Positions 55,191-64,000 of a stretch of DNA of 64,000 nt are shown here, one piece after another. The first letter of the stretch is position 1. Each line of letters starts with the position of its first letter. Both the position numbers and the translations under genes were made by a program. This stretch comes from Symbiodinium natans. Its lineage: Eukaryota; Sar; Dinophyceae; Suessiales; Symbiodiniaceae. The DNA is taken from NCBI GenBank assembly GCA_905221605.1, contig CAJNDS010001090.1:5001-69000 (forward strand), in the 5' to 3' direction. Below the pieces are notes generated by a model. It ran no database searches. It was not told the DNA's origin and saw only the letters and a program-made list of their open reading frames with translations.

Positions 55191-55292
55191 AAGGATCCAT
55201 GTACCTCTATAGTATATACTTAGGCCCTAAAGCTACTATATAGGAAGCCCTTTAAGGCCCGAGTAAACACCATATAGGTACGTGGATCCTTA
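55191..55292. mobile_element. Palindromic element (AAGGRTCCATGTACCT family)
   Basis: AAGGATCCATGTACCTCTAT pairs with ATAGGTACGTGGATCCTT. Confidence 0.75.
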
Positions 55293-55396
55293 GGGATACG
55301 CAAACCCTAAACCCTAAACCCTAACTCCTAAACCCCAAACCCGAAACCGTAAACCCTCAACCCTAACCCTAAACCCTAAACCCTGAACCCTAAAAA

Positions 55397-55490
55397 CTAA
55401 CAGACTCGGCCTTCATCCTCGCGGCGCGCGAGCAAGCGCCCCTGTGCGGCGAGGGAGGTGCCCTCCAGCCAGCGCAGCTCCTCCTGGTTC
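55397..55490 (-). CDS. SET gene, N-terminal exon with LEGTSL block
   Basis: The frame reads NQEELRWLEGTSLAAQGRLL then ARREDEGR. An EL-WL-GT-L block lies upstream of the SET core in SETD/LSMT-type enzymes. The Ubl-RCC1 gene lies between this exon and the next SET exon at 49.8 kb. Confidence 0.65.
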
Positions 55491-55494
55491 AGGG

Positions 55495-55845
55495 TTTAGG
55501 GTTTAGGGTTGGGGGTTTAGGGTTTAGGGTTTGGGGTTTGGGGTTTAGGGTTTAGGGTTTGGGGTTTAGGGTTTAGGGTTCAGGGTTTGAGGTTTAGGAA
55601 TTGGGGTTTAGGGGGTTTGGGGTTTAGGGTTTAGGGTTTGGGGTTTGGGGTTTAGGGTTCAGGGTTTAGGGTTTGGGGTTTAGGGGGTTAGTGGGGTTTG
55701 GGGGTAGAGTTTGGGGTTTGGGGTTTAGGGTTTGGGGTTTGGGGTTGGGGGTTCAGGTTGGGGTTTGGGGTTTGGGGTTTGAGGTTTGAGGTTTGGGGTT
55801 TGGGGTTTGGGGTTTGGGTTTAGGGTTTAGGGTTTAGGGTTTAGC
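55495..55845. repeat. Mixed (TTTAGGG)/(TTTGGGG) array
   Basis: About 350 bp of interspersed TTTAGGG and TTTGGGG heptamers with TTCAGGG and TTGAGGG variants. Confidence 0.9.
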
Positions 55846-56406
55846 TCCTCTTTTGGGGGGTGCCTGGGGTTTAGGGCATTGGGCCTTTGGAGTTTGTGTC
55901 TTGTTTCTGTTTCGGCTTTAAGGTTTTGAAGCTGTGGTATTGCCTTTGTGCGAGTAGGGTTTAGGGTTTCACCCTAGACCCTAAACAATAAACCCTCAAT
56001 CCTTTGGATTGGGGGCTTTAGGGGTTTTGGATTCAGGGCTTTGGGGGCCTTAGGGTGTATGGGTTTGGGCGTTCGGGGCTGACGCGAAGGTCTATGGCTT
56101 CATAAGTCTGGCTACATTTAAGGTTTAGGGTTTAGGGAAGAGAGGGTGTATGGAGGGTTGGGGGAGTTCCAGGCTCGAGGTCAAGCCCTCCTCTAAACTC
56201 CAAAAGGTCAAACATCCTAAGCCCTCAACCCGGAACCCCAAAAGCCACCTTGCAATCCAAAAACAAAACCCCCACTCCCCAAAAACTCATTACACTAAAG
56301 ACAGCTACATGATCCCTTAGTATGGGCCCTGAAAGAGGGTACCCCCTGTATACCCCTTATATACCCAACTAAGGGCCCTTTAAACCCTAAACCCTAAACC
56401 CTAAAG
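55846..56406. other. Spacer, no exon seen
   Basis: Unique and telomere-like DNA. A TATGGGCCCTGAAAGAGGGT ... CAACTAAGGGCCC element near 56318-56378 resembles the interior of the TIR element at 10417. Confidence 0.5.
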
Positions 56407-57716
56407 AGGAGGGTACTCCAGACTCGCATGACCTCCTCGAGGTAGGGCAGGTTGGCGAGCAGTCCTGGGATGGTGTCCAGGAAGGGCTCCTGGAACTTCG
56501 TCTAAAATGGCCCTTGAAGCCCTGTGAGAATTATTCCCTAAACTCGTAGTTTAGGGTTTCGGGACCCCAAACTAGTAGTTTAGGGTTCAGGGTTCAGGGT
56601 TCAGGGTTCAGGGTTTAGGGTTTAGGGTTTAGGGTTTAGGGTTTAGGGTTTACGGTTTCGGGTGTAGGGTTCCAAAAGGTCTGGGGGCTAAGGATTTGGA
56701 CTGAAACCCGACAGCCCCAAAGTCTGAAACCTCTATTCTCCTCTATCTCGGCCTGAGGGGCTGAGTTTAGGGTTTAGGGTTTAGGGTTTAGGGTTTAGGG
56801 TTTTGCCCAGAAAAGGTCGGACTCTGTGTAACCAAAATGGTTACAGGTTACCTACCCAGTTCCTGAGAGGCTTTAGGGTGTGGGGGCCGAACAGACCTCA
56901 CAACGAATGGTCCTCAGAGCTTGACGTTGCAGCTTGAGTGTTTGGCTAAAGCCTAGATAACCTCTAAACCCTAAACCTAGACCCGAAACCCTTAAAACAA
57001 AAAACAAAAAATCCAAACCTGCCCTTCTTGGTAGGCTGCCTCTGCGCCCTACCAGTGTCTCAAACCAAGAACGGTTGCGGCTTCTTAAGGTAGAGCCGAT
57101 GCAGCCTAACTTGGCACAGCGTGTAGGGCTTGGGCTCTAAAGCAAACACCCAAGCCTCAAAGCTCTAAAGCCCCAAGCCCAAAAGCCACAATTGTTGCAC
57201 CGGCACTCTTCTCGGCAGCCCAGTAACCATATTATTGGGGTACCCTTTTTTGGGCTAGTTACTTGAAAAGGGAACCTTGAACCACAAAAAACGCAAGAGG
57301 GAATTACTGGCCTACCAAGTCTTCCCAACCACCACAAAAGCCCCCAAACGTCCTTGTTGGCAACAGCACCACCCTCCTTCGCACATAGCTCCTTAAAATT
57401 GAACTCCCCAAAATCCGAAAACCCCAAAAAACCCGAAGCTCGAAGCCCTAAGCCCAAAGCGCCCCAAAGCCCAAAGCCCAAAGCCCAAAGCCCAAAGCCC
57501 AAAGCCCAAAGCCCAAAGCCCAAAGCCCAAAGCCCAAAGCCCAAAGCCCAAAGCCCAAAGCCCAAAGCCCTAAGCCCTAAGCCCTAAGCCCTAAGCCCTA
57601 AGCCCTAAGCCCTAAGCCCTAAGCCCTAAGCCCTAAACCCTAAACCCTAAACCCTGTCCTGGACCGAGTCTTGCCCCTCGCCCAACTCGCGCAACAGCAT
57701 GAGCCTAGATGGAACA
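56407..57716 (-). CDS. Two further candidate SET-gene N-terminal exons (56407-56500, 57655-57716)
   Basis: 57655-57716 reads LMLLRELGEGQDSVQD, like the LL-E-G-S block before the LP block of SETD/LSMT-type proteins. 56407-56500 reads KFQEPFLDTIPGLLANLPYL then EEVMRVWS. The order matches the family, but the assignment is by wording only. Confidence 0.55.
56560..57200. repeat. TTTAGGG/TTCAGGG blocks and spacer
   Basis: Heptamer arrays at 56580-56655 and 56764-56805. A GGTTACAGGTTACCTACCCAG fragment near 56838 resembles the right end of the 16.6-kb element type. Confidence 0.65.
57211..57319. mobile_element. MITE-like element (TAGCCCAGTAACC family) with TCTT duplication
   Basis: CTCGGCAGCCCAGTAACC at the left, TTACTGGCCTACCAAG at the right; TCTT immediately outside both ends (57207-57210, 57320-57323). 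Confidence 0.8.
57465..57655. repeat. (CCCAAAG)n switching to (CCCTAAG)n
   Basis: About 14 CCCAAAG heptamers, then about 10 CCCTAAG, then CCCTAAA. A clean switch of unit within one array. Confidence 0.95.
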
Positions 57717-57769
57717 TGTGGATTTACAGCTGAGGGTTTAGGGTTTAGGGTTTAGGGTTTAGGGTTCAG

Positions 57770-58235
57770 CCTACACCCAGGGTTTCGGGCGTTGGGGGAC
57801 CCAACGATGCCCGGTGCTTTCATGGTTGGTTGTCCGGCTACTGGGGAAACGAGCGTAAGGGTGGAGGAGGGAAACTTCCAAACTCCCAGCCTTCTCAATT
57901 CTATACCCAGTATCTTGGCGAGCACATGAAGCCGCAAAGCTGTGAAGTACCATACCACGGTGGGAATAAGGGTGTCTCGTTGAGGTTTGGGGTAGAGGTT
58001 CTACTGCGACCTGAATTGAACTTGAAGGGTAAAAGGAGGGACCCCTAGAAGGGACCCTTAATCTTATTCCCCTAAATAACCCATCAAAAAACATATATAC
58101 TATATATATATATATATATATAGATAGTTAGATATATATATATATATGTTAATATGTATATACCTGCTATAGTTCCGTAACCCCGAACTAACCCCTAAGG
58201 TCCCTTATAAGGGTCCCTTCTTTGGTCCCTTGATG
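57770..58235. other. Spacer with (TA)n near 58095-58150
   Basis: Unique sequence with short ORFs on both strands, none with supporting features; then TA-rich microsatellite. Confidence 0.45.
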
Positions 58236-59221
<986 letters not shown>

Positions 59222-59229
59222 TTTGTACT

Positions 59230-59334
59230 CTTAGTTGCTGAGTTCATCAGCCCCAAAAAGTGCACAAGTTCAGTTCTATAGGTGATTCTAATATTCTACC
59301 AAACCGTATAAAGTGTACCCACTCAGCTACTAAG
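59230..59334. mobile_element. MITE-like element (CTTAGTTGCTGAGT family) with TACT duplication
   Basis: CTTAGTTGCTGAGT and ACTCAGCTACTAAG are inverted; TACT immediately outside both ends (59226-59229, 59335-59338). Same family as Ubl-RCC1 intron 1. Confidence 0.85.
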
Positions 59335-60509
59335 TACTTCTTTTTGTTCTTGTTGTTGGGCTGGGGGAGGGGAGTGGTTGAGAGGTTAGGGTGACATGGT
59401 GCTAGGGTGTTAGAGTTTAGGAAGTGAGAGGGTGTGAGGGTGTTAGGGCTTCGGACCCTTTCGAAGACTCCACGGTCGGAGGCACATCCCCAGGACAAAG
59501 ATCCAGCCCCACACCAAGCCCCATTCAGCACCCCTGAACCTGATTGGAGGGCCTTCACCCTCTATACTTTACCTCTCGTGCAGGGAACTGGAAGGTGAAC
59601 ATCTTCTACACCCCTAAACCCTAAACTTCAACACCCTAAGCAGTATGACATGTTAAGTGGCTTAGGTACCCTTAAAGCTAACTCTCAGCACAGGGCCTTC
59701 GCCCTCCAACTGTAGGTGTGAGGTTCTAAGCCATAAACACCCCTAGACATGAAGCACTAGACCGAAACCCTACTTCAGTTGAAAAGGTATGCTTTTCAGA
59801 GACAAGACAATGTTTCTCTGGGTAGGGGTGGTGGGGGGGGGAACGATCTCCACGGTGATCTGAAGGTTCGTGGGCAGCTATAGTGCGTGGGCTCGAAGGA
59901 GGGAAATCCTACTTCAGCTAAAGACTCATGGGCAGCCATCATAAGTGGGGGTTAAAGGAGAGGTTCGTTTCAGCGGTGAAGTCAGGGGTTGAAAGTACCC
60001 CAAAACGAGCTTTACCTGGTCATAAACATACTTATCCAGCTTTGTTTGGCGTGTTGAGTTTGAGGGCTTAGGGTTCTTATAAAGAAGGATTAGAGTATTG
60101 TGGGGCTCGTGCGACTGGTGGGTTTCGGGTTGCAGGGGTTTGCGTTCTATGCTTTAGGTGTCAGGATTTGCGGGTTCTCTGTTTCAGGATTAATGCTCTT
60201 GGCTTTTAGACAGGGTTTCAGGGTTTAGGGTGTTGAAGGTTTCGTGTAGAGGGCTGTAGGCATTAGCCTGTGTTTCTTGGCTACAGTTTGTTTTCATTTG
60301 GGGGGATTTGAAGAATCCCATTGTGTAGGATCGCAGGTATATAGGTGTGAGCACCCCTCTTGACTCCGGCAAGCCAGCAAGATATCAACGTCAGCGTTCA
60401 ATTGCGTTTAGGGTTTAGGGTTTGGGGTTTAGGGTGCGGAGCTGCAATTGGTATTGTTGAAAGGAGTTAGTGTTGGAAGTTGGAAGGGTTAATGAACCCG
60501 GTAATCGTA
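59335..60509. other. Spacer between minus-strand genes and the plus-strand gene
   Basis: Little telomere-type repeat; mostly unique sequence. This is the strand-switch region, so promoters for both directions may lie here, but I see no motif I can name. Confidence 0.45.
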
Positions 60510-60520
60510 TTTGGCTCAAG
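60510..60520 (+). other. Possible relic of the dinoflagellate spliced leader
   Basis: TTTGGCTCAAG equals the last 11 bases of the conserved spliced leader and is followed at once by an in-frame ATG. Such relics mark genes re-inserted from processed mRNA. Eleven bases can also match by chance. Confidence 0.4.
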
Positions 60521-60787
60521 ATGGGCTTGAACAGAAAGCCACAAGTTCAAAAAGTAGTGCCTGGGTTCTTAGGGTTTGGTAAGGGTGTGGATTCCTTCCC
60601 CCTTTCCTTCCCCCCTGGGTTGCTCTTATCCGTGTTCTTGGTTGTTTCTTGGTTCGATCTGGGAAATATAAGATCAGGGCGATTAGGGGAGTTGATTTCC
60701 TTCCTTGGTTGTCCCCCCGTAGGTTATGAGCCCAAATTAGGTTCCCTGCGGTTAAGTGTTCTTTCAAGGTTTTGGGATCAAGAAGCA

Positions 60788-63133
60788 ATGCCTTCTCCGA
60801 AGCGATGGCTCCAACTTGCCTCGGATGGTGGACAAGATGGTGGAGCTGGAAATGGTGCAGCTGAGTCTCTGGGTGAAAGATCGGTGTTGGAAGAGGTGAT
60901 TCCCGACGCTGAAGTACATCTGGAAGAGGCCTTGGTTGCAGAAAGCCCCAATGCGGGTATGAATCCCAATAGGGATATGGTTAGCAATGCTGAAGCTGAA
61001 GGACGTGCTGTTTCTGTACCGCCAAAGCCTGGTGAAAAAAGGAACTGGGATGCGACTGGTGGCATAGATCGTGAAATGGAGGTGACTGTTTTACGAGTGT
61101 TACACAAACACGGGTACCAGCCGTCGTCTTCGACTTCGGGTCGAATGGTAGACCAAGAGTCTCAGACCGATCTGATTGGAGAAGTGCTACAAGCGACCAG
61201 GAGGCCGTTGAACAAGATCAAAAAGGGTCCATCTTCGAGTTCCCAAGGTGGTGGAAGCGGTCACAAACAGAAGGGTGCGGACGGCTTTGAAGCTGCACCT
61301 GCTGCTGAATACGCCACGGGGGAGGAGGAGATCCTACAGATGGAGGCTGAACGGTTGCGACAGCTGTCAGAAGAAGAGGACGAGATGCGACAGGTTTCTG
61401 AAAGGGACGGTTTTCGGAAAGACGAACATCTGATCCAAGCGTGTGATGGCACAATGTGGGAATTGCACCTCCATGAAGATGGGAGACAATATTATTACTG
61501 CCTGGATACGCACGAAACCAAGTGGACATTGCCGGTGGTAGGTGAAAAGGTGAAGAGTGACGAGGTGGTTGGGTCTCCTTCGGGCAATGAGCTGGAAATG
61601 GAGGCGGCACTGGATTCTTCATCCTCTACTCCGAAGACTGAGTCTACGAGGGCATTCCAGGGTAGTGTAAATAGTTTAGGTGAAAAAGATTTTTCCTCTA
61701 CTATCAGGGATAGCGGTCCTAGGGCTGATGGTGACGCCCCGACCTCGGGTTCTCCTGATGAGGAAGGGATTCCTGGGAACCAAGCCAACATCGCTGGAGC
61801 TCAACACCTGGATCGGGAAGAAACAGAAGCGCTTTCTGAGGGTGGGGCAGCGATGGAATTGGTGGATCCAGAAGAGAAAATGCCCAATGAGGTGATCGGA
61901 ACTGTGTCGGCTGCAGAAGAGCGAGTGGTGGATGTGGTACCTGTTGTTCAGGAAGGTGGTCCTGGAGATTCGGAGGATGGAGAGAAAAAGTTGTGTGTTA
62001 CGACTGAGGAGGTCTCTTCGTTTGGTGCCAAGAATTCTGCCATTCAAGGGGAAAAAGAAGCTTCTGGAATAGCTGGAGACACGGATGATCTGAAAAATGA
62101 GGCCTGGAGCGCCAATGATGCGCGGGTTGATGCGCCAGATATTACCTGGAGTGCGAAGGAAGCACGGGTTGAGGTGCATGTGGTGGTACGTTCCACGGGC
62201 GACTGCAACAATGGGGCGCAGGTCTCCGCAGCAGCTGATGATGGAGGTTCACAGGTGGACGCACTGGTGCAACCTGAAGTTAGCAGCGAGGAACGAAATG
62301 ACAAGGGCTACACCGGAGCCAATGAGGCAGCTGTAGTCAATGATGGTGGAAATTCTCCTTTGGAGGCCATGGAACCAAAGGAGCCTGCGGTGGAAGAAAG
62401 CGTGCCTGCCGTGGATGATCGACTCAATTGCCCTGCAGTGGAAGAAGATTTGCCTGCTGCAGAAGGTGTGACAAAGGACTCCAATGATGGGTCCACTCCC
62501 ATGAAGGGAGAAGCGTTGCCGTCTGGAAGTTCACCGGAAGTCGACACCGAGCGAACTACAGCAGATGAGGCAAAGCCGTTGGCGGAGAAAAAGGGAGGTC
62601 CTGAAATCCAGGAGCACAAAAAAGATGAGCTTGTGGGACTCGTGGAGCAGGACGAGCAGTGTGACCCAAAGGTGAAGACAAAGGATGCGCCAGGAGCCGA
62701 TGATACAGAGATGGTTTCTGAAGAGCGTGTAAAGAAAGTGCCCCGAGCAGGAGCCTTGGAGTCACCTGGACCACATTGCTATCAAGAGGGAGATGAGCTC
62801 ATGGGTCTAGTGCGCTGCATCAATGGGTATGGAGCCTTTTTGGACCATGGGGATATGAATGTATTGATTCCTGCAGAAGGGAACAATGCATATCAGTTCA
62901 AGTTTGGTGATACTGTCAATGGAACAGTGAAACGAGTGGAAGATGATGGTACCATAATCTTGGACACCTTTCTGGTTTTTGGAAGAGGGCGCGGAGGACT
63001 CTTCTTCGACGCTGCGGAAGTGGAAACCCAGCGGCTGGAGTACGTGGTGGACGGATTCATGGTATGCTGGTCAATGGTACCAAGATTCCAACGGTCAATG
63101 GGACTGGAAACAGGAGGAAGAGCAATCCGATGA
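60788..63133 (+). CDS. WW- and S1-domain protein, N-terminal part (frameshifted gene)
   Basis: The ATG at 60788 is preferred because sequence upstream looks like pyrimidine-rich leader; an in-frame ATG at 60521 follows the possible spliced-leader relic. A WW domain lies at about residues 222-250: W224, YYY 235-237, W246, P249. A long acidic Glu/Ala/Gly-rich linker follows. An S1-like RNA-binding domain spans about 667-727 (GDELMGLVRCINGYGAFLDH to VKRVEDDGTIILDTF). The frame then runs on to TGA at 63131-63133, but the protein-like frame switches by +1 between 62958 and 63060. No introns seen. WW, S1 and the later MLLE and CCCH domains suggest a translation or mRNA-handling factor. Confidence 0.8.
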   Translation: MPSPKRWLQLASDGGQDGGAGNGAAESLGERSVLEEVIPDAEVHLEEALVAESPNAGMNPNRDMVSNAEAEGRAVSVPPKPGEKRNWDATGGIDREMEVTVLRVLHKHGYQPSSSTSGRMVDQESQTDLIGEVLQATRRPLNKIKKGPSSSSQGGGSGHKQKGADGFEAAPAAEYATGEEEILQMEAERLRQLSEEEDEMRQVSERDGFRKDEHLIQACDGTMWELHLHEDGRQYYYCLDTHETKWTLPVVGEKVKSDEVVGSPSGNELEMEAALDSSSSTPKTESTRAFQGSVNSLGEKDFSSTIRDSGPRADGDAPTSGSPDEEGIPGNQANIAGAQHLDREETEALSEGGAAMELVDPEEKMPNEVIGTVSAAEERVVDVVPVVQEGGPGDSEDGEKKLCVTTEEVSSFGAKNSAIQGEKEASGIAGDTDDLKNEAWSANDARVDAPDITWSAKEARVEVHVVVRSTGDCNNGAQVSAAADDGGSQVDALVQPEVSSEERNDKGYTGANEAAVVNDGGNSPLEAMEPKEPAVEESVPAVDDRLNCPAVEEDLPAAEGVTKDSNDGSTPMKGEALPSGSSPEVDTERTTADEAKPLAEKKGGPEIQEHKKDELVGLVEQDEQCDPKVKTKDAPGADDTEMVSEERVKKVPRAGALESPGPHCYQEGDELMGLVRCINGYGAFLDHGDMNVLIPAEGNNAYQFKFGDTVNGTVKRVEDDGTIILDTFLVFGRGRGGLFFDAAEVETQRLEYVVDGFMVCWSMVPRFQRSMGLETGGRAIR

Positions 63134-64000
63134 AGAGCTTGTGGTACAGGAGTTATCCTCTGAAGAACGAGAAGAAAGGCAACTTTATGGAGAAAAGATC
63201 TACAAAGCTCTTCTGGAGAATGGAAATGAAGAGGAAGCCTATGTTGGCAAAATTACTGGGATGCTGTTAGGTCGGCCGATGGAAGATTTACAGGAGTGTG
63301 TTGCGGATCAGGCATTCCTCAATGCGGAAGCTCGGCGCGCGTATGGCATCTTGCAAAATGATGGTTGGAAGCCTGATGGTACAGAAAGCACAGGCTTGGG
63401 GAAGTTAACCACTTTTTCCCGAAAACAGTACCACAACGCGCTTTTCGAACTGGCATGCAGAAAAAGGAGATTTTCTCGACCAGTTGTGGGTGAAGCGGTG
63501 GCAACGGTGCTGAATCAAGGGGAAGATGAGTTTTGGAACGCGCTTTGGTTGGACACCAAGCTATTTTTGCAGGAGCTTGATGGTGCAGTGCAATCCATGA
63601 GCAAAAGGGAGAACAAGCCAATGGAAGCCTACATGGATCCTGACCAGTACAAAAAGGCTTACATGACACCAAAGACGGTGTTGTCACCTGGTTACAGCAA
63701 GCTGTGCAGATTCTTCAATAAGGGAAGGTGTCGCAATGGCGATGGGTGTCCCTATGAGCATCGTCGGTACGGTGAAGGTTGGCCAGAAGGGGGGTCAACT
63801 GATCCAAAGAATAGCCAAGAAGCTGATGATGAGGACGGGAACATCGGTGACCCTCCCACAGAGGAAGGTACAGTGGATGAGGCACAGCAGGAGCGGGAGG
63901 ATTTAGCCTTCCGGGCCAAGTACAATTTTGGCAAAGGTGCATCAAAGGGTGAGCCTACGTCGGGTGAGCCAAAAGGTCGGCTGTGTCTGTATTACAATCA
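63060..64000 (+). CDS. MLLE (PABC) and CCCH zinc-finger part of the same gene, cut by window edge
   Basis: In the +1 frame from WYAGQWYQDSNGQWDW onward there is no stop to the window end. An MLLE domain as in poly(A)-binding protein follows: QLYGEKIYKALLENG, YVGKITGMLLGRPMEDLQ (the KITGMLL signature). Later comes a CX7CX5CX3H zinc finger, CRFFNKGRCRNGDGCPYEH (Cys codons at 63705, 63729 and 63747, His at 63759), and a second one begins at RLCLYYN at the edge. MLLE binds PAM2 peptides; CCCH fingers bind RNA. Together with the WW/S1 half this is an unusual combination. Confidence 0.8.

Noticed and set aside
61218-62774. Minus-strand ORFs of 70-167 residues
   Set aside because: Shadows of the plus-strand WW/S1 gene.

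Overview
The window looks like nuclear DNA of a dinoflagellate, probably a core or Symbiodiniaceae-like lineage. The evidence is: TTTAGGG-type repeats throughout; a ubiquitin-like plus RCC1-repeat (HERC-like) gene family typical of these algae; introns that only join in frame with GT, GC or GA donors; an 11-base match to the 3' end of the dinoflagellate spliced leader; and most genes on one strand. No rRNA, tRNA or CRISPR was seen.

Most of the window appears to be empty repeat: (CCCTAAA)n or (TTTAGGG)n arrays in both orientations, variants of these, homopolymers, microsatellites and about 100-bp palindromic elements. The non-repeat islands between them are mostly 50-120 bp long. On the minus strand they nearly all have an open, protein-like frame, often bounded by AG and GT/GC. 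I read them as short exons of intron-rich genes whose introns are filled with telomere-type repeats and MITE-like elements. The best-supported cases are a SET-domain methyltransferase (core exons about 45.05-48.44 kb, N-terminal exons about 49.8-57.7 kb) and a Ubl-RCC1 gene (51.96-54.43 kb). Both can be spliced conceptually in frame across several introns.

Layout: 1-16.6 kb, repeat field with scattered minus-strand exons, some Lys-rich or acidic. 16.86-18.50 kb, an intronless minus-strand multi-pass membrane protein with a TIR-like core and one frameshift. 18.8-32.0 kb, more minus-strand exons in repeat-filled introns. 32.1-41.7 kb, a 9.58-kb retroelement with 487-bp direct terminal repeats (one mismatch) and three minus-strand ORFs. 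ORF2 has an N-terminal GIY-YIG endonuclease followed by a Penelope-like reverse transcriptase. ORF1 and ORF2 share a frame and are separated by a single UGA in the context UGA-CUAG. 41.8-59.2 kb, further minus-strand exons, the SET gene and the Ubl-RCC1 gene lying between SET exons. 60.8-64.0 kb, the only clear plus-strand gene: intronless, with WW, S1, MLLE and CCCH domains, one frameshift, running off the window.

The main biological point is that the same short terminal-inverted-repeat elements occur both free-standing (some with 4-11 bp target duplications) and as exact introns of the Ubl-RCC1 gene. That is the pattern expected of introners, that is, mobile introns. Exon boundaries are by eye; transcript data would settle them.
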